Below, one piece after another: positions 1 to 7,701 of a DNA stretch of 64,000 nt. The stretch lies in the NCBI RefSeq assembly GCF_001467525.1, contig NZ_LNXS01000019.1:305001-369000 (forward strand). Direction: 5' to 3'. Source of the DNA: Legionella anisa. Its GTDB lineage: Bacteria; Pseudomonadota; Gammaproteobacteria; Legionellales; Legionellaceae. Numbering within the stretch: the stretch's first letter is position 1; every line of letters starts with the position of its first letter. A program made the translations under genes and the position numbers. Below the pieces are notes generated by a model. That model was not told the origin of the DNA. It was given only the letters and a program-made list of their open reading frames with translations, and searched no databases.

Positions 1-368
1 TTATTCCTCATCTCAAACTGACCGGCTTAGCGCTTAATGCAGCTGAAAATGCGGAGTTAGTTGCAAAAAATGGACGAGAAATCACTTTACGTGTAGCCAA
101 AGGGCACCAATCTCTCTTTACCCCGACGATACTCTCTCGTATTGAAGTGGCACTAGGTCAATATTACCAAAATCAAGTGAAAATTATTCTTAACAGTGAT
201 GAGTCAGTTCAATCCTCTCCTGCACAGCAAAAAGAGCAAGCAATGCAACAAAAACAACTTAAAGCAGAAGCTGCATTAAACAATGACCCCATGTTTCAGC
301 AACTTCAACAAGAATTTTCAGCGGAATTGGTCAAAAATTCTATTGTCCCGCTGAAAGATGACTTATAA
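1..368 (+). CDS. dnaX: DNA polymerase III subunits gamma/tau, C-terminal end (partial)
   Basis: The reading frame is open from the left edge (frame beginning at base 3) to a TAA at 366-368, so only the last ~121 residues are present. DnaX is the clamp-loader ATPase of the replicative polymerase; its tau-specific tail binds the polymerase alpha subunit and the helicase. The visible part has the mixed helical character of a tau C-terminal domain (for example LTGLALNAAENAEL) and ends in a Gln-rich helix and FSAELVKNSIVPLKDDL. No catalytic motif is inside the window, so the call rests mainly on position: dnaX-ybaB-recR is a conserved bacterial gene order. The alternative would be another helical protein upstream of ybaB. 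Confidence 0.8.
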   Translation, partial: IPHLKLTGLALNAAENAELVAKNGREITLRVAKGHQSLFTPTILSRIEVALGQYYQNQVKIILNSDESVQSSPAQQKEQAMQQKQLKAEAALNNDPMFQQLQQEFSAELVKNSIVPLKDDL

Positions 369-406
369 TATATCGAATTTAAATCTAAACATATGAGGCC
401 TTAATA

Positions 407-751
407 ATGGATATGAATCAAAATCTTGGCAACCTGATGAAAGAAGCGCAAAAAATGCAACAACGTATGCAAGAAGCGCAACAACAACTAAGCCAATTAG
501 TTGTTACTGGTGAAGCAGGTGGTGGTATGGTAGTTATTAAAATGAATGGCCGACATGATGCCACTGAAGTGAAAATCAAACCTACAATGATGGAAGAAGA
601 TGTAGAAATGTTGGAAGATTTAGTTGCTGCAGCAATTAATGATGCAGTACGAAAAATTGAAAAAGCATCTAAAGAAAAAATCAGTCAATTAACAGCTGGC
701 CTAAATATTCCAACTGATTTAATGGGCGGCGATAAGGGTGATAAGGAATAG
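407..751 (+). CDS. ybaB: YbaB/EbfC family nucleoid-associated protein
   Basis: This 114-residue protein belongs to the small dimeric DNA-binding family that coats the nucleoid. It starts with an amphipathic Gln/Met-rich helix ([19 protein letters not shown], about residues 9-27), followed by the characteristic strand segment [18 protein letters not shown] and a second helical segment around residues 62-95; the C-terminal tail is Gly/Asp/Lys-rich. Length and order match the family (about 105-115 residues). A GAGG motif precedes the ATG at 407. It is placed between dnaX and recR, 8 bases from recR, in the usual replication-repair operon. Confidence 0.93.
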   Translation: MDMNQNLGNLMKEAQKMQQRMQEAQQQLSQLVVTGEAGGGMVVIKMNGRHDATEVKIKPTMMEEDVEMLEDLVAAAINDAVRKIEKASKEKISQLTAGLNIPTDLMGGDKGDKE

Positions 752-759
752 TCCTAAAG

Positions 760-1353
760 ATGGATATGTTAAATCGTTTGGTAGAAGCGCTCCGCTGTCT
801 ACCAGGCGTAGGTCCAAAATCAGCACAGCGTATGGTGTTCCATTTACTCCAGCATCAAAGGCAGAGAGGGTTACACCTTGCATCATGCCTGGAGCAAGCG
901 ATGAACAACATTCATCATTGTGAGCGTTGTGCTAACTATACAGAACAAAAAGTTTGTAGTCTCTGCCAAAATCCAAATCGGGATTCATCCTTGCTTTGCG
1001 TTGTAGAAAGCCCAGCTGATGTATCTGCCATAGAACAAAGCAATGCGTTTCAAGGGAAGTATTTTGTTCTCATGGGTAAAATATCTCCATTAGATGGCTT
1101 AGGACCAGAAGACATAGGATTACCGCGACTTAAAAATCTCATCATTCAAGAAGAAATTAAAGAAGTGATATTAGCATTAAGCCCTAGTGTAGAGGGACAA
1201 ACAACCATTCATTTTATTCACCAGCTTTTGCGTGATTTGTCACTAAACATCACCCAATTAGCACATGGCATTCCTTCTGGAGGAGAGTTAGAATTTTTGG
1301 ATGGCAATACTATAGGAAATGCCCTTCGCAATAGAGCAATAATTCATGTTTAA
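760..1353 (+). CDS. recR: Recombination mediator protein RecR
   Basis: RecR acts with RecO and RecF to load RecA on gapped DNA. The 197-residue length is typical. In order the sequence shows the N-terminal helix-hairpin-helix (LRCLPGVGPKSAQRM, residues 11-25), a four-Cys zinc finger (CERCANYTEQKVCSLC, about residues 54-69), and a Toprim domain beginning at LLCVVESPADVSAIE (about residues 78-92) with the conserved GGELEFLD near the C-terminus. It is co-oriented with dnaX and ybaB, and its stop codon overlaps the start of the next gene by 8 bases, which suggests translational coupling. Confidence 0.96.
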   Translation: MDMLNRLVEALRCLPGVGPKSAQRMVFHLLQHQRQRGLHLASCLEQAMNNIHHCERCANYTEQKVCSLCQNPNRDSSLLCVVESPADVSAIEQSNAFQGKYFVLMGKISPLDGLGPEDIGLPRLKNLIIQEEIKEVILALSPSVEGQTTIHFIHQLLRDLSLNITQLAHGIPSGGELEFLDGNTIGNALRNRAIIHV

Positions 1354-2188
1354 AACAGTATTCCGCAATAAATACATTTTCATAGTCATGCTTCTCGTTT
1401 CTGGACTAGCCAATGCATCTTTTTACAAAAATTTATGGCCCAAATGGGAAGTAAATAGCCCTTTATCAAAAGAAGTTATATCTCATAAACTTTGGCAAGA
1501 TTTTCTAAATCGCCGCATTGTCACGAATGAAGAAAACATCAATCTGGTTGATTACACTCACATGACACAAACAGACCTGAATTTGCTTAAAGATTATTTA
1601 AAAAGCATGTCAGAAGTCAATATTAATAACTACAACCGCGATGAACAATTAGCTTACTGGATTAATGTATACAATGCTCTGACCGTACAAATTATAGCCA
1701 ATTATTATCCGGTTACTTCAGTTCAAGAAATTAATATTTCACCAGGACTATTCAGTATAGGACCCTGGGGAGCGAACCTCATCACCATTAAAAATACTAC
1801 TTTAACTTTAGATGACATCAATAATCGCATTATTCGAGCGATTTGGAATGATCCTCGCACCCATTATGCCGTAAACAATGGTACTATTGGCGCCCCAAAT
1901 CTTAGTAGAAAAATCTATCAGGGTAAACTCATTGAAGAACAATTAAACCAGGCTGCCTCCACCTATATTAATTCGCTTAGAGGTGTAAATGTCATTGAAG
2001 GAAAGCTCATTATCTCTAAATTATACGACTGGTATGAAGAAGATTTTGGTGGAACCAAACACGATGTAATTTTTCATTTATTGCAATTTGCAAAAGAGCC
2101 TTTATTAAGCCAACTGAAACACATCAATAGCATCGACAGTTATATTTATAATTGGCATATAAATAGTCCTTCACACGAACAAGAATAA
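1346..2188 (+). CDS. Exported DUF547-domain protein
   Basis: This 280-residue protein begins with a cleavable signal peptide (hydrophobic stretch IFIVMLLVSGLANA, likely cut before SFYKN). The mature part matches the DUF547 family: VDYTHMTQTDLNLLKDYL, then RDEQLAYWINVYNALTV (about residues 100-116), THYAVNNGTIGAPNLSRKIY, and SKLYDWYEEDFGG near the end. The biochemical function of DUF547 is unknown; in other bacteria such proteins are periplasmic or lipid-anchored. Its start lies inside the last codons of recR, so it is probably cotranscribed with the repair genes although no functional link is apparent. The family call is firm; any role would be a guess. Confidence 0.85.
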   Translation: MFKTVFRNKYIFIVMLLVSGLANASFYKNLWPKWEVNSPLSKEVISHKLWQDFLNRRIVTNEENINLVDYTHMTQTDLNLLKDYLKSMSEVNINNYNRDEQLAYWINVYNALTVQIIANYYPVTSVQEINISPGLFSIGPWGANLITIKNTTLTLDDINNRIIRAIWNDPRTHYAVNNGTIGAPNLSRKIYQGKLIEEQLNQAASTYINSLRGVNVIEGKLIISKLYDWYEEDFGGTKHDVIFHLLQFAKEPLLSQLKHINSIDSYIYNWHINSPSHEQE

Positions 2189-2204
2189 AAGAATAATTAA
2201 ATCA

Positions 2205-2245
2205 GGGGCTGTTTACATTTCGCTAGCTTGAGTCAAAATGGTCTG
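2205..2245. repeat. Single end of the GTCTGTTTACATTTC palindromic repeat family
   Basis: The stretch GGGGCTGTTTACATTTCGCT followed by AGCTTGAGTCAAAAT matches one arm of the elements at 34490-34626 and 35127-35201. No complementary second arm is found nearby, so this looks like a truncated copy. It lies between the DUF547 gene and the small cationic ORF. Confidence 0.55.
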
Positions 2246-2267
2246 ATTAATGATGAAGGAGTTGAAT

Positions 2268-2444
2268 ATGAATCTGGGCGGTTTTTCTTGGAAAAGACTG
2301 ATCGGCATCTCTGCCCTGAAAGCTAAAATTTCGCGAAAGATTGGCATTCCCCTAACTAAATCAGGTAGACAAAGAAAACTTGGTGCACTAATTATTAAAT
2401 ATTTGCATTTATTGTTCTTAGGAGGAAAGAAAAAAAAAGGCTAA
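2268..2444 (+). CDS. Small cationic protein of unknown function
   Basis: An upstream ATG at 2250 would give 64 residues, but AAGGAG at about 2255-2260 sits correctly spaced before the ATG at 2268, giving a 58-residue product starting MNLGGFSWKRLIG. It is strongly basic, ending GGKKKKG, with a hydrophobic amphipathic segment near the C-terminus (LGALIIKYLHLLFLGG). It could be a membrane-active peptide, a toxin-like peptide or a DNA/RNA binder; I do not recognise the family. Support for coding comes from the good ribosome binding site and a clean ORF; no conservation could be checked. Confidence 0.45.
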   Translation: MNLGGFSWKRLIGISALKAKISRKIGIPLTKSGRQRKLGALIIKYLHLLFLGGKKKKG

Positions 2445-2577
2445 TCATGCAAAAACAAACACACTAATACTTATTTCCTAGAATCCTTACTAAATCGATT
2501 ATTTTTACCTAAATTTGAGCATTTTTAGAAAACACTGATAAAATTATAACAAGAGGGTTCGTATTTACGAGAAATCT

Positions 2578-4425
2578 ATGTTTGCTAAAGTTACTAGTCT
2601 ATTTTCTACTCCAAAACCCAAATTACCGCCCAAAAAAGAGATGGGGCTGCTTAGGGATTTTGATCCAGGTGTATTACCCTCTAAGGATATGAAACGCTTT
2701 ACCAAGGAAGTAAATGAGCTGATAAACCGATATAATAAAACAGATGATCCTCAAAAAATAGCGGTTTTAAAGGAAATAGAGGCAAAAATAAAGGAAGTTG
2801 AGTGCAGGTATCGACAACAGCACTATGCAAAGTCTCCAGGTTATCAACAAGCTCAGGCTTTTCTATTTAAAGAAATACAATATCAATATGCCAGTTTAGG
2901 GGTTACATCTTTAGCCCCTAAAAACTCATCTCCCCTTTCAGAGATAATTGCAAACATGTCCCCTGAAAAGGCGGATCAATTGCTTGGAATTTTAATAAAT
3001 GCTACCGAAGGCACAAAAAAATCAGGAAAAAAATTAAACAATGAACTAAGTGATTTATATGAAAAAACAGATACAAGTCCAGAAGCAAATGCTTTTCGCA
3101 AATTTCTTAGCACACACGAAGTTTCCATTTTAAGTACTGGAAACTCTAAAAATTTTAAAGTAGTTAGAACAAAAGACGGGCATGAGGAAGTACTCAAGGT
3201 CGATTTCCGTTTAAGCATGCCTAAAAATGTTGAAGTTCATTTACGTGAGGAAATATCTGATTTATTTATGCCCGTATATGCCGAACGATCGGCAACATGC
3301 GTTGACTCCGAGGGAAATAAAATTTGCAGGGGTCTTGTTGTTACGGATTTTTGTAAGGGGGGTAGTGTAGTAGAGTATCGCTCAACAAATTTAGTAGAAA
3401 TAGCGATACAAACAGGCTCAATTTTTCAACAAATGGCAGGTGCAATGTTAGACATTCAGGATGCTCATTGTTTGTTTCCTGATGCCAAAATTTCCAATTG
3501 GTTAGTCGATGAAGATGGTAACCTTCAGATTGGTGATACCAAAAGTTTTCTTTTTACAGATACGCAGGGTAAGTATAAGTCTGATGTTCCTGGAAATAAG
3601 TATTGTAGTTTTCTAAATACTAATGATTTTATCCCTCCAGAGTTTTATGATTCATCATTTAATGCAGATGCCGCACACGCATATATTCTTGGTAAGAATC
3701 TGTACTATTTTACTTCCGGTAAACTTGGGACGGTAGATGATGGTGCTAAATTTGATTTTGATAGAAACTTTTTTAAAATTCCAACAGTCGGACCGGCCTA
3801 TAAGGAGTTAATTGAAGCTTTAGTTAAACCTGATCCTGCGAAACGTATGCCAGTGCGGGAGGCTTTAGATCAACTATTTATGATTAATAACCCTTCTTTC
3901 AGAGATGTTTTCACTGAACTTAAGGCCTTGAAATTTGGTGAAAATGATAAAATAATGAACCAATTCATTCGCGAGAAACAGCAATTAATTAATGCCACTA
4001 CTAATAAAAAAGAGCTGGCGGAAATATTATATGATTTACGACAAACTGTAACTGCATTGAAATCCGATGAAGCGGCAAAAGAAGTAAAAAACATTATTAA
4101 TGATTATAAATCCACTGCTGGCCTGTTTACAGTAGGAAAAAATGCTAAAGCAAGTAGAATTGAACAATCAATGAGTCAATTATCTATTGAAGAACGATGT
4201 CATTTTATGGATTCTCCAAAATCAAAAGAGGTAATGAAAGCAATTGCTTCTCATCGTCATTGGGGAAAAAGTGGTAAAGTATATCTTACTGAAACAGGTG
4301 AAATTGATACAGAAAAAGCTGCGAAACATTTTAAAGATTTTAAAGCGAAATTTAACGAACAATTTAAAAAAGAACCGAAAACAGAACAAATTGAAGAACA
4401 ACCAACAAAGTCATTGGAACTCTAA
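2578..4425 (+). CDS. Eukaryote-like Ser/Thr protein kinase, candidate Dot/Icm effector
   Basis: The 615-residue product has a helical N-terminal region (1-180), a divergent kinase domain (about 185-435) and a helical C-terminal region. Kinase landmarks seen: EEVLKVDF with candidate ATP-binding Lys207; the catalytic loop reads PDAKISNWLVDEDGNLQIGD, with Asp302, Lys304 and Asn307 matching D-x-K-x-x-N, although the usual HRD is replaced by FPD; the DFG motif reads GDT (Asp320); and KPDPAKRMPVREAL (Arg423) is subdomain XI. The C-terminus is Glu-rich (EQIEEQ) and ends KSLEL, resembling the E-block/hydrophobic tail of Dot/Icm substrates. The ankyrin gene follows after 17 bases. Kinase fold is well supported, activity uncertain, secretion inferred. 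No signal peptide or membrane segment is seen. Confidence 0.8.
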   Translation: MFAKVTSLFSTPKPKLPPKKEMGLLRDFDPGVLPSKDMKRFTKEVNELINRYNKTDDPQKIAVLKEIEAKIKEVECRYRQQHYAKSPGYQQAQAFLFKEIQYQYASLGVTSLAPKNSSPLSEIIANMSPEKADQLLGILINATEGTKKSGKKLNNELSDLYEKTDTSPEANAFRKFLSTHEVSILSTGNSKNFKVVRTKDGHEEVLKVDFRLSMPKNVEVHLREEISDLFMPVYAERSATCVDSEGNKICRGLVVTDFCKGGSVVEYRSTNLVEIAIQTGSIFQQMAGAMLDIQDAHCLFPDAKISNWLVDEDGNLQIGDTKSFLFTDTQGKYKSDVPGNKYCSFLNTNDFIPPEFYDSSFNADAAHAYILGKNLYYFTSGKLGTVDDGAKFDFDRNFFKIPTVGPAYKELIEALVKPDPAKRMPVREALDQLFMINNPSFRDVFTELKALKFGENDKIMNQFIREKQQLINATTNKKELAEILYDLRQTVTALKSDEAAKEVKNIINDYKSTAGLFTVGKNAKASRIEQSMSQLSIEERCHFMDSPKSKEVMKAIASHRHWGKSGKVYLTETGEIDTEKAAKHFKDFKAKFNEQFKKEPKTEQIEEQPTKSLEL

Positions 4426-4442
4426 TGTGGGGGCACTAAAAA

Positions 4443-5618
4443 ATGAATTTTGATGTATTATGCTTGGAGTTAGGAATCAGGGACGATCAACCTGTATCAA
4501 GAAGATTAGAATTGTTAAAAGATTGGTTTCAAAAAAATATATCTTCTGATTTGCAGTCTTCTGAAAATGAAGAAGAGCAATTCGAACAATACAAACAAAT
4601 AACGGAAATGTATTTAGATGTTGTTCTTCCAGAAACTACTCAGGATATAACAAAAGCAAATCCAAAATTTAATGGGGACAATTTGGTTTCTTTTTTATCA
4701 TTTATAGGATTCGATCGCGTTCTTGCTTCATTGAAGCCAGAAAAAACTTTATTAAATACTAAAGATTTGAATGGATTAACTCCATTACATCAGGCTGCCC
4801 TGGAAGGAAATATTAATACTGTATCTGTGCTGCTTTCCCTTGGTGCAGACCCAGGTGTTCTGAATAAACGGAAACAGTATCCTATATTTAGTGCATTAAT
4901 TTTACCAGTACTGCATGAAGATGAATTAGAACAAAATAAAATAAAAATTTTTAATTTATTAAAAGAGAAAGCAAATCAATTTTCAAATCAAGATGATAAT
5001 GGTGATACAATCCTACATCAAATGGCACTACATGGCTTTGATACATTAATTAGAGAAACTTTAGCAACACATCCTGAACTTGCTTCTATAAAAAATAAAC
5101 ATACTCATTATCCAATACATACGGCGATTCTAAACGATCAAATAAAGAGTGTTATTTCATTACTTCAAGTTAAGGATAGTAGTTCAGTAAAAGATTCCAA
5201 GGGCCGGATGGCCATACATTATGCAGCTCGTTCTGGCAGCAAAGAAATACTCGAAGAGTGTTGTAAGTTCAGTGCAAATAAAGATACCAAAGATATAATG
5301 GGAAAAACGCCTTTAATGCTTGCTGCTGAATTAGGGAGACTTTCTGCTGTAAGAACACTCATTGACTATGGAGCAAAAATAGATCTTACTGATTCTGCTG
5401 GTCTTAGTGTTCTTCACCATGCAGTAAAATCAGGGAATCTAAATCTAGTGCGTTGGCTAATAGAAAATACAAATTTAGATATAAATGCTAGGGATAATCA
5501 GAATAATACACCTCTGCACCTGAGCGAAACAAATGTAAGTGGAACTGATAATAAAGAAAAAATAACTGCTTTTTTATTAGAGCATGGTGCACATTCAACA
5601 CCACCAGTTCCCTACTGA
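4443..5618 (+). CDS. Ankyrin-repeat protein, candidate Dot/Icm effector
   Basis: The 391-residue product has a non-repeat acidic N-terminal region (1-105) followed by ankyrin repeats to the C-terminus. Clear repeat cores are NGLTPLHQAALEGNINTVSVLL (from residue 110), NGDTILHQMALHGFD (187), HYPIHTAILNDQIKSVISLL (222), GRMAIHYAARSGSKEILEEC (254), GKTPLMLAAELGRLSAVRTL (287), GLSVLHHAVKSGNLNLVRWL (320) and NNTPLHL (354). Ankyrin repeats mediate protein-protein contacts and are common in Legionella effectors. It has no signal peptide. A GGGGG run lies about 10 bases before the ATG at 4443. Close spacing to the kinase gene suggests a bicistronic unit; the two may act on a common target, which is inference. 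Confidence 0.88.
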   Translation: MNFDVLCLELGIRDDQPVSRRLELLKDWFQKNISSDLQSSENEEEQFEQYKQITEMYLDVVLPETTQDITKANPKFNGDNLVSFLSFIGFDRVLASLKPEKTLLNTKDLNGLTPLHQAALEGNINTVSVLLSLGADPGVLNKRKQYPIFSALILPVLHEDELEQNKIKIFNLLKEKANQFSNQDDNGDTILHQMALHGFDTLIRETLATHPELASIKNKHTHYPIHTAILNDQIKSVISLLQVKDSSSVKDSKGRMAIHYAARSGSKEILEECCKFSANKDTKDIMGKTPLMLAAELGRLSAVRTLIDYGAKIDLTDSAGLSVLHHAVKSGNLNLVRWLIENTNLDINARDNQNNTPLHLSETNVSGTDNKEKITAFLLEHGAHSTPPVPY

Positions 5619-5658
5619 TAAGTATTTTCTAAAGGAGGGGCAGCATCTCTATTAAAAC

Positions 5659-6741
5659 TCAATCGGTCTGCTCCATATGTTGAAATAACTGCTCAATAAC
5701 ATCTCCAGGAATTACGTGCGTACGTTTATAAATTTTAATGACTCTAAATACTGCATTACGATTTCGCTGATCTATTTCCAAGTCAGGTCTTATTAAATCA
5801 TACTGATAAGGTTCAGTAAGCAGATGTCTCTTCCTTAATTCGATACGTAACGCTTCAATAACACAGCACATAGCATTAAATACCTCAATTACCGCTGTTT
5901 TTTCATCATTATTCAATAAAGACAACCATTCAAAAGTACCCCCTCTAGCGATATTAAAAAACGCATAGAGCAAATTGTGTGTATCATTATTGGCAAAGTA
6001 CCCATATAAATCCAGACAATCCGTAGTAGTCAGTTGACTGTATAAACCCACCAATTTTTCTTGGAGAATAATGGAGCTTCGCTCTTGTTCCAAGACCTCG
6101 GATAATAAATTTTGTTGCAACAGCATCGCTGCATCAATGAAACGATTTGGATTAAACCAAAATTTATAAGCCCGCCTAAGGTCATGTAAACCATCAATTG
6201 CTCGTTTTGTGTGAGTTAAATTCGAGTTTAGTTTTAATCCCTTAACAGCTGTTTGGATCATTTGTCTAAACTCTTCATTTTCTTCGATCATAATACCAGG
6301 GGGTAACTCTTCATCATGCAAAAAATAATCGACCCCTGGAGTTAATTCGTTTTGTAAAGCAACTTCATACAGTTGGCGCTGCAATAATTCGATATAGTAA
6401 TGTAATAGTTCCAAACGTACCTGAATTGAAATTAACTTTTCAGGATGAATTACATCAGCAAATAATTGATCCGGATGCATCTTATAGAAGAATATTGCAT
6501 TAACCAAACCAACGAATTTTGAATTAGAAAAATAATCTAATGCAGCATACAACTGTTCCATATTCCAGTTATGCACTACAGCTACCGATTCGGTGGGGGT
6601 CATATTACTTTTATTCAAAAAATTAACGAATCCCTCCAACCATACATTAAATTGTAACTTGGAAAATAATTGGTGTAATTGTTTTGAAGGTAGATGATCT
6701 TGATTCGTGGAAATTGAAAACTTTGCCCTGTTTTGCATCAT
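5659..6741 (-). CDS. Hypothetical helical cytoplasmic protein
   Basis: I do not recognise this 360-residue protein. It is predicted mostly helical by eye, lacks a signal peptide and membrane segments, and is rich in Leu, Asn, Phe and acidic residues. Notable stretches are VWLEGFVNFLNKSNMTPTES (about residues 33-52), RRAYKFWFNPNRFIDAAMLL (mid-protein) and a C-terminal RVIKIYKRTHVIPGDVIEQL. The start is supported by AGGAGAAAGG directly before tandem ATGs (6741 and 6738). It is convergent with the ankyrin gene and divergent from the OmpR-like regulator, so shared control with the latter from the 6742-6909 region is possible. An effector or a cytosolic regulatory protein are both possible. Confidence 0.75.
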   Translation of the reverse strand: MMQNRAKFSISTNQDHLPSKQLHQLFSKLQFNVWLEGFVNFLNKSNMTPTESVAVVHNWNMEQLYAALDYFSNSKFVGLVNAIFFYKMHPDQLFADVIHPEKLISIQVRLELLHYYIELLQRQLYEVALQNELTPGVDYFLHDEELPPGIMIEENEEFRQMIQTAVKGLKLNSNLTHTKRAIDGLHDLRRAYKFWFNPNRFIDAAMLLQQNLLSEVLEQERSSIILQEKLVGLYSQLTTTDCLDLYGYFANNDTHNLLYAFFNIARGGTFEWLSLLNNDEKTAVIEVFNAMCCVIEALRIELRKRHLLTEPYQYDLIRPDLEIDQRNRNAVFRVIKIYKRTHVIPGDVIEQLFQHMEQTD

Positions 6742-6909
6742 CCTTTCTCCTAAACATCATCCTGAAAATATTTTATGATAGAACCTATATCCAGCAAGGA
6801 TAGAAAATGGAGCCAATAACTCTTAGAATAATAGCGAAAATAATTGCAAGTCGATACTAATCTTGCCAAAATTACAACGAATACCGAGAAGCAAACTGGA
6901 ATTAAATTA

Positions 6910-7632
6910 ATGCCACTACCTAGTTATCTTTTATTTATTGATAACGATCCTGTGAGTGAGGATCTCAAGAAATATTTTGCACAATTTAACATAAACATCA
7001 TACAACAAAATCAATTAATTCCCATTCGAAATGGTTTAGGGAAACCTATTGCTATTCTGATTAATTGGTCTATTTTAAAAAAAGACCCCCAAGCACTTCA
7101 TCAATTCTATACAAACTATCCTGTACCTATATTAATTATAAATGATACTCCAAATGAAGAAGCCTGCATTAAAGTACTTGAAGCTGGAGCAGATGACTTC
7201 ATTATAAAACCGTTATTGCCAAGAGAACTTCATGCACGAGTCAGCGCAATTAACCGACGTGTCTTACGGGCACAACAACAGTCTGAACATGAAAAAGAAA
7301 TTCTTCTTTTTGCCAATTGGCGGCTTTATCCTGCATCGAGGCAAGTGTTTCGTGATAATACCAATGAAGAATTATCGCTAAGTGCTGGTGAGTATGACTT
7401 GCTCCTTACTTTTGTACAACAACCTCAACGAGTCCTGGATCGGGAGCTTCTATTGCACATTACTAAAAACAGTGATCTCAATCCTTTCGATCGAAGAATT
7501 GATGTACAAATAAGTCGGCTTCGCCAGAAAATAGAGGTTGATGCAAAAAAACCGGCATTAATTAAAACCATTCGCAATGGTGGTTATATGTTTACCGCGC
7601 AAGTAGTCACTTTGAAAGAAAGTGATACATAA
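6910..7632 (+). CDS. Atypical OmpR/PhoB-family response regulator with degenerate receiver
   Basis: A TTG at 6844 would extend the frame by 22 residues, but the ATG at 6910 gives MPLPSYLLFIDND and 240 residues, the exact register of OmpR, so I prefer it. The receiver (about 1-120) keeps Asp11, Thr80 (NDT) and Lys100 (FIIKPL), but the second acidic-pocket residue is Asn12 and the phosphoacceptor position (ILIN) is Asn52. The C-terminal winged helix (about 145-233) is intact: LSAGEYDLLLTFVQQPQRVLDRE, then DVQISRLRQKIE and TIRNGGYMF. So DNA binding is likely normal while phosphorylation is not expected. No histidine kinase is adjacent. Confidence 0.85.
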   Translation: MPLPSYLLFIDNDPVSEDLKKYFAQFNINIIQQNQLIPIRNGLGKPIAILINWSILKKDPQALHQFYTNYPVPILIINDTPNEEACIKVLEAGADDFIIKPLLPRELHARVSAINRRVLRAQQQSEHEKEILLFANWRLYPASRQVFRDNTNEELSLSAGEYDLLLTFVQQPQRVLDRELLLHITKNSDLNPFDRRIDVQISRLRQKIEVDAKKPALIKTIRNGGYMFTAQVVTLKESDT

Positions 7633-7701
7633 TCCTAGGAAAAGCAGTTTGAAGCCTGCTGTGCAAAACAAGTCTCAACTGCTAAGTTAATTGCATTATT
7701 T

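Noticed and set aside
6844-6909. TTG start for the OmpR-like regulator
   Set aside because: The ATG at 6910 gives exact OmpR register and normal length; the extension has no structure or good ribosome binding site.
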